Shown piece after piece: positions 35,210 to 43,649 of a stretch of 51,550 bases of DNA. A model generated the notes under the pieces. It was not told the origin of the DNA, made no database searches, and saw only the letters and a program-made list of their open reading frames with translations. Each line of letters starts with the position of its first letter. Positions within the stretch are counted from its first letter, which is position 1. The position numbers were made by a program, and so were the translations under genes. This DNA comes from Ideonella_A sp031398385 (GTDB lineage Bacteria > Pseudomonadota > Gammaproteobacteria > Burkholderiales > Burkholderiaceae_C): positions 1 through 51,550 of the forward strand of contig JANNNE010000306.1 in the NCBI GenBank assembly GCA_031398385.1. The letters run 5' to 3'.

Positions 35210-35395
35210 ATGGAAAAGTTCGTCGAACTGTGGATCTACTTGTCGGCGACGCCGCTGTTCGGCCTCACGGCGACGGTGGTGACGTATGTGCTGGCCCACG
35301 CAGTCTAAGAGCGCGTGAATCAGGCGCCGTGGGGCAACCCGGTGCTCTGGACCGTGCTTGCTCTGGTGGCGATCCTGAGCATCAGTTCGACCCCC
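35210..35395 (+). pseudogene. lrgB: Truncated lrgB (CidB/LrgB) with internal stop
   Basis: ATG at 35210, eight bases after lrgA, opens MEKFVELWIYLSATPLFGLT, the usual LrgB beginning. After 32 codons a TAA interrupts the frame (35306-35308). The same frame then continues with ERVNQAPWGNPVLWTVLA and ILSISSTP, which is still LrgB-like. Similarity ends at a run of eight C (35391-35398), and the remaining three quarters of the gene is gone. So there are two lesions: a nonsense codon and a deletion. Confidence 0.85.
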
Positions 35396-35500
35396 CCCGC
35401 ACCGAGCCGGCAGCGACTCGCGCGGGGTCTCGAATGTGTGGCTATCATCGGTCGGCTCTTTCGAGCAACAAGACAAGAACCACATCAAGGAGACACCGAC

Positions 35501-36727
35501 ATGCTGACCCGTACCGCCCTGAGCATCGCGACACTGTCGCTGCTGGCCGCTTGCCAGACCCCGCCGCCCGCCGCTTCGGCTGCCGCGCCCGCCGCGGCTG
35601 CCGCACCAGCCTGGCAACAAGGTCGGCAAGCCGACCAGGCCCGATCGACGCTGGCACCGGTGGCCGGCAAACTCACGGCCACGCCGGTCAGCGAGATTCC
35701 GGTGACCAGCTTCAAGCTGCCGCCGGGCTTCAAGGCCGAGGTCTGGGCCAGTGGCATGCCGGGCGTGCGGGCGATGACCCGCGCCGAGAACGGCAAGGTC
35801 TACATCGGCACGCGCGGCATCGGCCGGGTCTATGAAGTGACCGACAACGGGAGCGCGCGCACCAGCCGAGTATTGGTCGACAAGCTGGTGCAGCCTTCGG
35901 GCGTGGCCTATGCCAATGGCCAGCTGTACGTGATGGCCATCGACAAGGTGCTGCGCTACGACGGCATCGCCACCAATCCCGGCGCCGCCCCGGTCGACAT
36001 GACCGCGGCTTTCAAGCTGCCGAAGGAACAACATCACAACTGGAAATACCTGGCCTTCGGTCCGGACGGCAAACTCTACGTGCCGTTCGGCGCACCGTGC
36101 AACATCTGCGAGCCTGGTCAGGAGTACGCGCAGATCCGCCGCTACAACCCGGATGGCTCGGGCATGGAGGTGATCGCCCGCGGCGTGCGCAACACGCAAG
36201 GTTTCGACTGGCATCCCGAGACCAAGGAGATGTGGTTCACCGACCACGGCCGAGACTGGATGGGTGACGACGGCCCGGCCGACGAGCTGAACCGCATGAC
36301 CAAGGTCGGCCTGAACTTCGGCTTTCCGTATTGCCATGCGCAGGGGCTGAACGACCGCGACTTTCCGAAGGCCAATGCCTGCGACGGCGTCACACTGCCG
36401 GTGCAGACCATGGGTCCACACGCGGCGGCGATGGGGGTGTATTTCTACACCGGTAGCATGTTCCCGGCCGAATACCGCAACGCGATGTTCGTCGCGCGCA
36501 AAGGCTCGTGGAACCGCACCCAGAAGTTCGGCTACGACGTGGTGACGGTGCGCACCGACGCGCAGGGCAACAATCCGCGGATCCAGGCCTTCATGACCGG
36601 TTTTCTGGATCCGAGCAACGACAACTTCAGCGGTCGTCCGACCTACTTCCTGCAACTGCCTGACGGTTCGATGCTGATCAGCGACGAACAACTCGGCGCC
36701 ATCTACCGCATCAGTTATGCGAAGTAG
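35501..36727 (+). CDS. PQQ-dependent sugar (sorbosone-type) dehydrogenase, lipoprotein
   Basis: A 408-aa protein with a lipoprotein signal (TLSLLAAC, Cys 18) and an Ala/Pro-rich linker. The six-bladed propeller of the soluble glucose/sorbosone dehydrogenase family follows: FKLPPGFKAEVWASGMPGVR, HHNWKYLAFGPDGKLYVPFG, NTQGFDWHPETKEMWFTDHG, DELNRMTKVGLNFGFPYCH and the end DEQLGAIYRISYAK. The cysteine pair in GAPCNICEPG is typical of this subgroup. It should oxidise a sugar or aldose in the periplasm with PQQ, passing electrons to the overlapping cytochrome c. ATG 35501 follows AAGGAGA. Its frame upstream runs into the lrgB remnant. Confidence 0.88.
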   Translation: MLTRTALSIATLSLLAACQTPPPAASAAAPAAAAAPAWQQGRQADQARSTLAPVAGKLTATPVSEIPVTSFKLPPGFKAEVWASGMPGVRAMTRAENGKVYIGTRGIGRVYEVTDNGSARTSRVLVDKLVQPSGVAYANGQLYVMAIDKVLRYDGIATNPGAAPVDMTAAFKLPKEQHHNWKYLAFGPDGKLYVPFGAPCNICEPGQEYAQIRRYNPDGSGMEVIARGVRNTQGFDWHPETKEMWFTDHGRDWMGDDGPADELNRMTKVGLNFGFPYCHAQGLNDRDFPKANACDGVTLPVQTMGPHAAAMGVYFYTGSMFPAEYRNAMFVARKGSWNRTQKFGYDVVTVRTDAQGNNPRIQAFMTGFLDPSNDNFSGRPTYFLQLPDGSMLISDEQLGAIYRISYAK

Positions 36728-37286
36728 CGCGGGTGTGGCGCTGCTGGCGGGTGTGATGCTCGCCGGCGGTGCCGCGCTGGCGCAAACGATCGGGCCAGAG
36801 ACTTGCGCGGCATGCCATGGGCCCAACGGCAATTCGGTCGTGCCGGCGATCCCGTCAATCGCCGGCCAGCCGCGCGTTTTTCTCGAGAACCAGTTGGTGC
36901 TTATCCGCGAAGGACTGCGCGACGTGCCGGCGATGAAGGCCGTGATGGGCAGTGTGAACGACGAGCAGATCATCGCGCTGGCCAGGCACTTCACCGCGCA
37001 GGCGGTTGCGGCGCCGCAAGCGCAGCGGCAGCCCGACAAGTTCAAGGCCGGTGCCGAGGTGGCCAACCGCGCCTTGTGTGGCACCTGTCACCTGCCCGCA
37101 TATGTCGGCCAGAACCAGGTGCCGCGCCTGGCCGGCCAGTCCGAGGCCTACCTGCTGCCAACGATGAAGATGTACCGCGACCAGCCGGAGCCCGGGCGCG
37201 ACACCGCGATGTCGGCGGCGCTTTATGGATTGACGGATGGCGACCTCGATGCGTTGGCGCATTACCTCGCGCAGCAAGGTCGGTAG
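36717..37286 (+). CDS. Diheme cytochrome c (c4-like)
   Basis: A 189-aa periplasmic electron carrier. The signal peptide ends near AALAQT. Two heme-binding motifs CAACH (near 30) and CGTCH (near 121) each start a cytochrome fold, with methionine-bearing loops (DVPAMKAVMGS, RDTAMSAALYG) and LTDGDLDALAHYLAQQ at the end. The ATG overlaps the last 11 bases of the dehydrogenase gene. This coupling makes it the likely electron acceptor of that enzyme. Confidence 0.92.
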   Translation: MRSSAGVALLAGVMLAGGAALAQTIGPETCAACHGPNGNSVVPAIPSIAGQPRVFLENQLVLIREGLRDVPAMKAVMGSVNDEQIIALARHFTAQAVAAPQAQRQPDKFKAGAEVANRALCGTCHLPAYVGQNQVPRLAGQSEAYLLPTMKMYRDQPEPGRDTAMSAALYGLTDGDLDALAHYLAQQGR

Positions 37287-37348
37287 CGGGCAGACTCAAC
37301 AGCGTCTGGGTCGGCCTTCTAGATGGGGACGGTGCCGAGTGTGTCGCT

Positions 37349-37433
37349 ATCGCGCCTGAAGGCGCTCCCACCGAATATCCGCGGACGGGCCGAAGCCGCT
37401 GCCCTTTTGTGGGAGTCGCCGTCAGGCGCGATG
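37349..37433. repeat. REP-like inverted pair, locus 3
   Basis: Within the 320-base gap between the cytochrome and PAP2 genes lie ATCGCGCCTGAAGGCGCTCC (from 37349) and a slightly damaged complement, GTGGGAGTCGCCGTCAGGCG (from 37409). The orientation is as in locus 2. Besides this pair I see nothing definite in the gap 37287-37606. Confidence 0.85.
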
Positions 37434-37606
37434 GCTGGGGGCTTACAACGAATCGCGACTGAACCCTCACAGAACACCGCCTCGTAGCGTCACGATCGAT
37501 GCCGCCGCCGCGCTCGGCCCGCAGAAGACAAGACGCTCGGGGTCGATCGCGCGGTACTGGCTTGGATCGTGACCAGGTGGGTCGGCGATTCGGCCCGGGG
37601 GTCAGA

Positions 37607-38392
37607 ATGAGTGTCCCTATGTCATCCCTCTCCGAACTTCTCGGGCCAGACGCACCCTGGCCGGGCTTGTTGGCGCTTCTGGCGCTGGTCGCAGCGGGCG
37701 GCTTGAGTGGTCGTCTGTGGATCGAACGCGGCAACGGGCCGCCGGTCGGCGTGATTGCCGGGATGGTGTCGATGCTCGGCGCCTTCGGCCTGTTCGCCTG
37801 GCAGGTTTATTCGCAGGGACCGCTGTCCCGGCTCGATCTGGTACTCGTCCAGTGGCTGCAGCAACACCGGACACTGCCGCTGACCGATGCGCTGCTGGTC
37901 GTCACGCAGCTTCACAACCCGGTGCCGGTGACCATGCTGATGATCGGTGTCGGGCTGTGGCTGCTGGTGCGAGGTCAGTACCGATGGCTGGCAAGCTTCG
38001 TGTTGGCTGCCGCCGGTGGGACCACGCTGAACATGACGCTGAAGCACCTGTTCGTTCGCGCCCGGTTTGTCGACGACCAGGCGGTGTTGCCCGCCTTCAC
38101 CAGCTTCAGTTTTCCGAGCGGCCATGTCGCGGCGGCGACGCTGCTCTACGGTTTCATCGCCATCTACCTGACGGCCATGCGCCACCGCACACCAGCTCGG
38201 CTGGTTGCGCTGAGCTTGCCGATCACGATGATTCTGCTGGTCGCATTCAGCCGGATGTATCTCGGCGCGCACTACCTCAGCGATGTGCTGGCGGCAGCCA
38301 TCCTGGCCGGCTTCTGGCTGAGCCTGTGCAACTACATCGTCCGAGGGAACGCGGCTTCATCGCACCGAACCACCCGCCAGGCAATCAGCTGA
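37607..38392 (+). CDS. PAP2-family membrane phosphatase
   Basis: A 261-aa integral membrane protein with about six spans. The three PAP2 phosphatase motifs are present. Motif 1 is degenerate: KHLFVRARF fits Kx6R but has Phe in place of Pro. Motif 2 is FPSGHVAAA and motif 3 is SRMYLGAHYLSDV. It likely removes phosphate from a lipid such as undecaprenyl diphosphate or phosphatidate. The start is ATG 37607; a much longer arginine-rich N-terminus is possible but not membrane-like. Convergent with the cyclodeaminase gene. Confidence 0.88.
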   Translation: MSVPMSSLSELLGPDAPWPGLLALLALVAAGGLSGRLWIERGNGPPVGVIAGMVSMLGAFGLFAWQVYSQGPLSRLDLVLVQWLQQHRTLPLTDALLVVTQLHNPVPVTMLMIGVGLWLLVRGQYRWLASFVLAAAGGTTLNMTLKHLFVRARFVDDQAVLPAFTSFSFPSGHVAAATLLYGFIAIYLTAMRHRTPARLVALSLPITMILLVAFSRMYLGAHYLSDVLAAAILAGFWLSLCNYIVRGNAASSHRTTRQAIS

Positions 38393-38421
38393 ACGGATCC
38401 GCCGGCCATCGCCTACCCGGC

Positions 38422-39519
38422 TCAGGCGGCTAATTCGGCCACCCGCTGCCGCTGCGACGGCGCTGCCGACCAGTCCGGTGCGCCCAGAGCGTCCGGTGAG
38501 GCCGCGCGGCGGATATGCCTGAACAAATCCTTCGGATCCTCGGCCGCCGGCACCAGTTCGACCTCGCAGCCCAGCCCCAGGCGCGCCGCCTGCTGGTGGA
38601 CATAACGCAGCACCGAATAGTCTTCAAGCGCAAAGCCGACCGAATCGAACACGGTCACCTGAGCGTCGTCTTGCCGACCCACTTCGGTTCCGGCCAGCAC
38701 ACGCCACAGATCGACCACTGGAAAATCGGCCGGCAACTGCTGAATGTCGCCTTCGATGCGGGTCTGCGGCTCGTATTCGACGAACACGCGCGCGCCGCGC
38801 AACACATCGGCATGCAGCTCGGTCTTGCCGGGGCAGTCGCCGCCCACGCCGTTGATGTGCATGCCCGGCTCGATCATGTCGGGCGTCAGGATGGTGGCTA
38901 GCGTCTTGTCTGCGGTGACGGTGGTGACGATGTCTGCGCCCCGCACCGCGTCAGCAACCGATGCCGCACGGATGATCTTCAGCGCCGGGTAGGCGGCCAG
39001 GTTGCGAACCAGCTTGTCGGTTGCCTGAGGGTCGACGTCGTAGACCGCGATCTCGTTGATGCCGAGCTGGCTATGGAAGGCCAGCGCCTGGAATTCGCTC
39101 TGCGCGCCATTGCCGATCAGGGCCATGCGGCGTGAATCGGGGCGTGCCAACGCGCGCGCTGCCATCAGCGAGGTGGCACAGGTGCGCAGCGCCGTCGCGA
39201 TCGTCAGTTCGGACAACAGCACTGGAAAACCGGTTTCCACATCGGCCAGCACGCCGAATGCCATCACGGTATACAGCCCGTGGTGGGTATTGCTCGGGTG
39301 GCCGTTGACATACTTGAACGCGTAGCTGCTGCCGTTGGAAACCGGCATCAACTCGATCACGCCGATCTCCGAATGATTCGCCACCCGCGCGCACTTTTCG
39401 AACTCCGGCCAGCGGACAAAATCGTGCTCGATCACATCGGCCAACTCGGCGATGAAACGCCTCACGCCAATCTGGCGCACCAGGTCCGACATCGTGGGCA
39501 CATCGATGAATCGGGTCAT
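38422..39519 (-). CDS. ocd: Ornithine cyclodeaminase family protein
   Basis: A 365-aa member of the OCD/mu-crystallin family, which cyclises ornithine to proline or reduces related ketimines with NAD(H). It shows VLLSELTIATALRTCATSL, the nucleotide-binding loop LIGNGAQSEFQALAF, VYDVDPQAT, DIVTTVTAD, HINGVGGDCPGKTEL and FVEYEPQTRIEGDIQ. The GGDCPGK(T/M)EL signature and the length over 350 aa match true ornithine cyclodeaminases. ATG follows GAGGAGC. It is divergent from an Lrp/AsnC regulator across 131 bases; such pairs usually control each other. Confidence 0.92.
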   Translation of the reverse strand: MTRFIDVPTMSDLVRQIGVRRFIAELADVIEHDFVRWPEFEKCARVANHSEIGVIELMPVSNGSSYAFKYVNGHPSNTHHGLYTVMAFGVLADVETGFPVLLSELTIATALRTCATSLMAARALARPDSRRMALIGNGAQSEFQALAFHSQLGINEIAVYDVDPQATDKLVRNLAAYPALKIIRAASVADAVRGADIVTTVTADKTLATILTPDMIEPGMHINGVGGDCPGKTELHADVLRGARVFVEYEPQTRIEGDIQQLPADFPVVDLWRVLAGTEVGRQDDAQVTVFDSVGFALEDYSVLRYVHQQAARLGLGCEVELVPAAEDPKDLFRHIRRAASPDALGAPDWSAAPSQRQRVAELAA

Positions 39520-39603
39520 TTGCAGCTCCTCGGGTTGTCAGCGCGGGGCGCGCTGGCGATCAGCGATTCTTGCGCGATCAGATGCCAATTTGAAGCATGC
39601 AAC

Positions 39604-39637
39604 TTGACACATTAATCAAATTAACTATCATTTTGAT
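39604..39637 (+). promoter_or_regulatory. Promoter and inverted repeat between ocd and the AsnC-type regulator
   Basis: An AT-rich island stands out from the GC-rich surroundings. It contains TTGACA (39604-39609), a 16-base spacer and TATCAT (39626-39631), a near-consensus sigma-70 promoter for the regulator. An inverted repeat ATCAAA-N11-TTTGAT (39615-39620 and 39632-39637) straddles the -10. This is a plausible Lrp/AsnC operator for autoregulation and for control of the divergent ocd. Confidence 0.6.
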
Positions 39638-39650
39638 ATCTTAATAAAGC

Positions 39651-40097
39651 ATGTTGTCGAAAAGCGGAGATCATTTGGACGATACCGATCGGCAGCTGAT
39701 TGCCCTGCTGCGTGACGATGCGCGGATGTCGGTGGTGGCAATCGCCAGGAAACTGCGGGTCGCGCGCGCCACCGTGCAGAACCGGATCAGCCGGCTCGAA
39801 CAGGACGGCACCATCGTCGGCTACTCGGTGCGACTGCGCCCCGACGCCGAACTGCACCGCATCCGCGCGATGACCAGCATCGAAGTCGAGGGCTCACACG
39901 GCGAAACGGTGCGCCGCACCCTTCGCGGCCTGCCGAACGTGGTCGCGCTGCACACCACCAATGGCCGCTGGGACCTGATCGCCGAGCTGCGCACCGATAC
40001 GCTGGAACAGTTCGACAAAGTCCTCAACGAAATCCGAGCGGTACCCGGCATTTCGAACAGCGAGACCAGCATCCTGTTGTCGACGCACAAGCTGTGA
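39651..40097 (+). CDS. Lrp/AsnC-family transcriptional regulator
   Basis: A 148-aa regulator with a helix-turn-helix at about 10-55 (LDDTDRQLIALLRDDARMSV; RATVQNRISRLEQDGTIVGY). A RAM/ligand-binding domain follows at about 68-145 (VVALHTTNGRWDLIAEL; FDKVLNEIRAVPGISNSETS). It most likely senses an amino acid such as ornithine or arginine and controls the divergent ocd. ATG 39651 leaves only about 13 bases after the predicted transcript start and no ribosome site. TTG 39675 (in frame, then DDTDRQLI) has GGAG six bases before it and may be the true start. Confidence 0.9.
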   Translation: MLSKSGDHLDDTDRQLIALLRDDARMSVVAIARKLRVARATVQNRISRLEQDGTIVGYSVRLRPDAELHRIRAMTSIEVEGSHGETVRRTLRGLPNVVALHTTNGRWDLIAELRTDTLEQFDKVLNEIRAVPGISNSETSILLSTHKL

Positions 40098-40271
40098 TCA
40101 CGCGCGTCGCGGAGCGGACCACCAACTGCGTTTCCAGGATCCCGGAGAGCTGAAAATTGTGGATGAGAGGCCGGAGGATTTGCCGATGAACTGACCGGGG
40201 CCATGCGCGGTTTCTGGCCACTTCGCTGCCACGATAGGGAACGGCATAAGCTGCACGAAATCACCCGTTGT

Positions 40272-41165
40272 TCACGCGATCCACTGAAACCCGGGCATCA
40301 TTTTGGCGGCCTCGGTCAGGGCGTTGAAAGACGGATACGACGCGACGGGTGTCAAGGCCGACAACACTTGACCGGGGGCACCGAACAGCGCATAGACAAA
40401 ACCCTCGACACCGTCCCCATGCGCATACAGGATGTTGCCACCGTCGGAGTCGCCACGCGCAGACGTAGCAACCAATCCGGCCAGACCGGTTGCGCCGCTG
40501 TGGTCGAAAAGCGCGTCCGCAATTCCGCGCGCGGCACTGTAATCCTGTGGATCCAGGACAGTCTGCACCATCAGATCCGGCGTGGTCTGCGCGGGAAGGC
40601 CAAACCTGGTGCGAGAACTTGCGGTCGCCAATACGCCCCCAAACAACCTTGACAGCGCCATGACGCGGATGTCGGCAAGCCGCAGCGCCTTGGTCAGCCG
40701 GTATGCATGAAAGGGGTTGTTGACTGACCCGCTGGGTGTGTGCTGCCCAGCCATGATGCGCTTGGCAGCCAGCATTGTCTGATCCGGCGCGCGGGCGGGA
40801 ATCAGCGGGTTCTTCAGGGGATCGGAGTTGCCGCCATAGTGGACATGTTCTCGAAGCAGCGCGGCGAGCGAAGCCAGGTAAAGAGCACCTTGGCCGGCAT
40901 TGCCCTGCAGCCGGACCCCGCTGTAGCGAACCGAAACCGAATTCGAACTGTGCGCCGCCGGTGCGATTGTTCGAGATTGTTCGATGTCGCGGTCCGATTT
41001 CCGGAACATCAGACGATCGGCCGGCAGGGTCGCGAATGGCAGCACGCCTCGGCTGAGCGCCTCCCAAGCGATGTCGTAGTACCGGTCGTAACGCTCGGGG
41101 GATCGAATCAATCCCTGGACGACGAGATGCCTGCGATGGTTGTGTCGTCCGATATATGTTGCCAT
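40272..41165 (-). CDS. RES-domain-like protein
   Basis: A 297-aa protein. VRYSGVRLQGNAGQGALYLA (about 79-98) followed by LLREHVHY (Glu 106) resembles the RES core G-x-LYLA...E. DALFDHSGATGLAGLVATSA near 225-245 with GGNILYAHG resembles its C-terminal part. RES proteins include NAD-degrading toxins normally paired with an Xre-type antitoxin. No such partner is adjacent, so this could be an orphan or a non-toxin relative. ATG 41165 has GGGAG at eight bases. No signal peptide or membrane span. The family call is tentative. Confidence 0.5.
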   Translation of the reverse strand: MATYIGRHNHRRHLVVQGLIRSPERYDRYYDIAWEALSRGVLPFATLPADRLMFRKSDRDIEQSRTIAPAAHSSNSVSVRYSGVRLQGNAGQGALYLASLAALLREHVHYGGNSDPLKNPLIPARAPDQTMLAAKRIMAGQHTPSGSVNNPFHAYRLTKALRLADIRVMALSRLFGGVLATASSRTRFGLPAQTTPDLMVQTVLDPQDYSAARGIADALFDHSGATGLAGLVATSARGDSDGGNILYAHGDGVEGFVYALFGAPGQVLSALTPVASYPSFNALTEAAKMMPGFQWIA

Positions 41166-41230
41166 CACCAAAGCTCCCGGTTCACAGATGTCAAGCCCCT
41201 TGTTTTTCGGGAGATCTCAACCCGAATACG

Positions 41231-42388
41231 CTACTGACAGCCGCTCGTCCCACAGGCCATCAGCCGGTTGACCGCTTCATTCTGAAGGTAGGCGGTGTGA
41301 GCTGTGTCCGGTCGTTCGAGGTAGCCGAACAGCGTTTTCTGGTTCGACACGATGGCGTCGACCAGACTGAAAGGCTCCACCTGCGTGGACCGGGCCAGCG
41401 CATACGAGAGCAGGTCGTTCGGATCGGTGAACGCGATGACCCGGGGTTGGCGCACCCCCATGACAGACAAGACGGACTTGCGCTTGCCCAGCAGTTCACC
41501 GAGCGGGTCGGCCGGGTAGTCCGGCACACTTCGCGCCTTCAGCGTGGTCTCGATTTCCTGATCCGCCAGTGCCAGGATCGGCAACTGGTTTGCGCCCATG
41601 AAGATCTGCACGAACCGATCAAACAGTCGGCTCCCCGCCGCTTTTTCTGCATCGTCTGCGCTGGTTTGCAGCTTGATGATGGCGTCGAATGCCATCTTGC
41701 TGCCCAGGCTTTCCGAAATGAAGACGATCGGTCTGACCTCGGCACCGGCGGCGCCGAGCAGGCCCTGCTTGGCGAGGCGGGCTCCGCGCGGCGTCGATGC
41801 GGCCAGCAGCGCCCGCTGCAACTGCAGGACGATCGCGGCGCGCGACTTGCCCTGGTAGATCAGCGCGTCGGCCAGGCAATCGTTCAACAGGTCGTCCTTC
41901 AGCGCCCGGTTCAAGGTGGCGCGCCGATACGGATAAGGCGGCGCATCCGGTGCGATGGCCTTGCATTGCGCCGACTTGTTCGTCTGGTCGTAGCAGAGTT
42001 GGCTCTTCAACTGCGCCACGACCGGCGACCAGACGATTGCGCTGGCCCTGACCTCGCCGTGCCGGGTCGGAATCGACGCGCGATACAAGGTCGTCTTCGT
42101 TTCGGCAACCGGCTCCGGGTCGATCCGGGGCGCTTCGGGACCACCCAGAAGCCTGCTCAGACTCGCGATGCTGTCGCGCGCCCAGGATGCGTCGTGTGTA
42201 CACATGCCGTGCATCATCAGCACGTCGATCGATCGATCCGGCGTCTGGGCGACCAGTTGAGCGATGCCGGGGAATTCGGTCTGGCCGGCCGGGCGAGACT
42301 CGAACACCGGCACCAGGTAAGGCGTCGAACACCCCGCCACCAGGAGCGCCAACAGCGAAATCAGCGCGTAACCTCGGATGCTTGTCAT
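41231..42388 (-). CDS. Lipoprotein with alpha/beta-hydrolase-like fold
   Basis: A 385-aa protein with a clear lipoprotein signal (ISLLALLVAGC, Cys 20). A hydrolase-like start follows (DVLMMHGMCTHDASW). A nucleophile-elbow-like strand and turn, FISESLGSKMAFDAI, has Ser in SESLG, with Ser in place of the first Gly of GxSxG. A candidate acid and His come later, but I cannot place the His securely. Several internal helices are unusual for a small esterase. The likely site is the outer-membrane inner leaflet or the surface. ATG follows GGGGAG. Substrate unknown. Confidence 0.65.
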   Translation of the reverse strand: MTSIRGYALISLLALLVAGCSTPYLVPVFESRPAGQTEFPGIAQLVAQTPDRSIDVLMMHGMCTHDASWARDSIASLSRLLGGPEAPRIDPEPVAETKTTLYRASIPTRHGEVRASAIVWSPVVAQLKSQLCYDQTNKSAQCKAIAPDAPPYPYRRATLNRALKDDLLNDCLADALIYQGKSRAAIVLQLQRALLAASTPRGARLAKQGLLGAAGAEVRPIVFISESLGSKMAFDAIIKLQTSADDAEKAAGSRLFDRFVQIFMGANQLPILALADQEIETTLKARSVPDYPADPLGELLGKRKSVLSVMGVRQPRVIAFTDPNDLLSYALARSTQVEPFSLVDAIVSNQKTLFGYLERPDTAHTAYLQNEAVNRLMACGTSGCQ

Positions 42389-42647
42389 GCGGGCTCCCCT
42401 TCTTGTGCGCACAGCGGTTGTGGGTCGGATGTTCGCGAACCAGCGTAGCCTGTCCGGTACCACCTGCAATCCCTAGCCTTGATGAGCATCACCGGCGGAG
42501 TTGATGCGGCCAATGGCTACCGCATCTGCGACGACAAGCAGGAAGACTGCCGGACGGTCATCCCGACGCCTTGACGACAAAGTCACTGAGCGGTACCGAC
42601 ATCGGCGCCGAACATCGAGCGCTGCGTCGGCACGGGCACCGATGTCT

Positions 42648-43478
42648 TCAACGCAGCCGGACCAGGTGATCCTTGTCGCCCTTCCTGATCTCGACGATCT
42701 GATCCATCGCCTTGATCAGATCGGCGAAGTCATCGTGTCCGTGGTCCTTGGGGTCGAAGGTCGGATCCAGCCTCTTGATCATCGGCCAGATGTTGGCCTT
42801 GTTGACCCAGGCCTCGCCCTTCGATTCGGCGAGCAGTCGCACCGCACGTTTGAGCATCTCGGCCGCAGGGTCCGGCGGCGGCGCTGCTGGGGCAGGCAGC
42901 GCGCCAGCGGCATCGGTGCCTGTTCCCGGCTCGCCTTCGACCGCAGGCGCTTCGACCAGGCTTTCGTAGTAACGGAATTCGTGGCAGCTCTTGGCCCAGT
43001 GCCGGTTGGTGTTGCGGCGGTTGCCAATGCCGATCAGGATGCGGCCGGCCGCCTTGATCTTCTGCGCGACCGGCATGAAATCGCTGTCGCCGCCAATGAT
43101 GATCACCGTGCCGATGTGGGCGAAACGGCTGATGTCTTCGGTCGCGTCGAGGCACAGCTTGATGTCGGCACCGTTCTTGGCCGACGCGCCGGGCGGAAAC
43201 AGCTGGATCAGTTCGACCGCGCTCTGCAGCAGCGCATCGCGGTAGCGGCCGGAAAACTGCCAGTTGCCGTAGGCGCGGTTGATGGCGACCGGGCCGAACG
43301 AGGCGCCGAGTTCGACCAGCGCCTGCACGTCGATCAGCGGCTCCTGCGGCTTGAATCGGTTGTCCTGCTTCGCATAGGCACCCTCGCCATATCGGGCTTC
43401 CATCAGACCGGCGTGCAGGTTCTCGAAATCCCAATAGAGGGCTACCGATCGGTTGTCGTCGTTGCTGGATGGGTTCAC
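42648..43478 (-). CDS. NYN-domain protein with C-terminal OST-HTH/LOTUS domain
   Basis: A 276-aa protein. The NYN (PIN-like) nuclease domain spans about 10-172, with acidic residues D17 (YWDFEN), D105 (NGADIKLCLD) and D131/D133 (GGDSDFMPV). An Ala/Pro linker follows. Residues 205-276 form an OST-HTH/LOTUS domain (LKRAVRLLAES through DHGHDDFADLIKAM). Known relatives of this layout (LabA/DUF88 type) are predicted RNA-processing enzymes; LOTUS domains bind RNA, some G-quadruplexes. The start is GTG, without a strong ribosome site. It stands alone. Confidence 0.88.
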   Translation of the reverse strand: MNPSSNDDNRSVALYWDFENLHAGLMEARYGEGAYAKQDNRFKPQEPLIDVQALVELGASFGPVAINRAYGNWQFSGRYRDALLQSAVELIQLFPPGASAKNGADIKLCLDATEDISRFAHIGTVIIIGGDSDFMPVAQKIKAAGRILIGIGNRRNTNRHWAKSCHEFRYYESLVEAPAVEGEPGTGTDAAGALPAPAAPPPDPAAEMLKRAVRLLAESKGEAWVNKANIWPMIKRLDPTFDPKDHGHDDFADLIKAMDQIVEIRKGDKDHLVRLR

Positions 43479-43649
43479 CGGTGTCTTTCAGCCCTGTTTA
43501 TCCTGCATCGTAGTCGTGATTGTGGTCAGCCTGATTTCGTTTGTAGCGCGCAATTCACGCGGCCGAAGCAGGCCGTCGAAGGGACTGAGCCGCGACGACT
43601 CAGACGCCAGCGATGACATTGCATCCGCACCGATCCCAATTGCAAAACC

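Noticed and set aside
35391..35398. Run of eight C as a simple sequencing frameshift that hides an intact lrgB
   Set aside because: None of the frames after the run continues as LrgB, and the stop codon at 35306 lies before it, so real loss is more likely.
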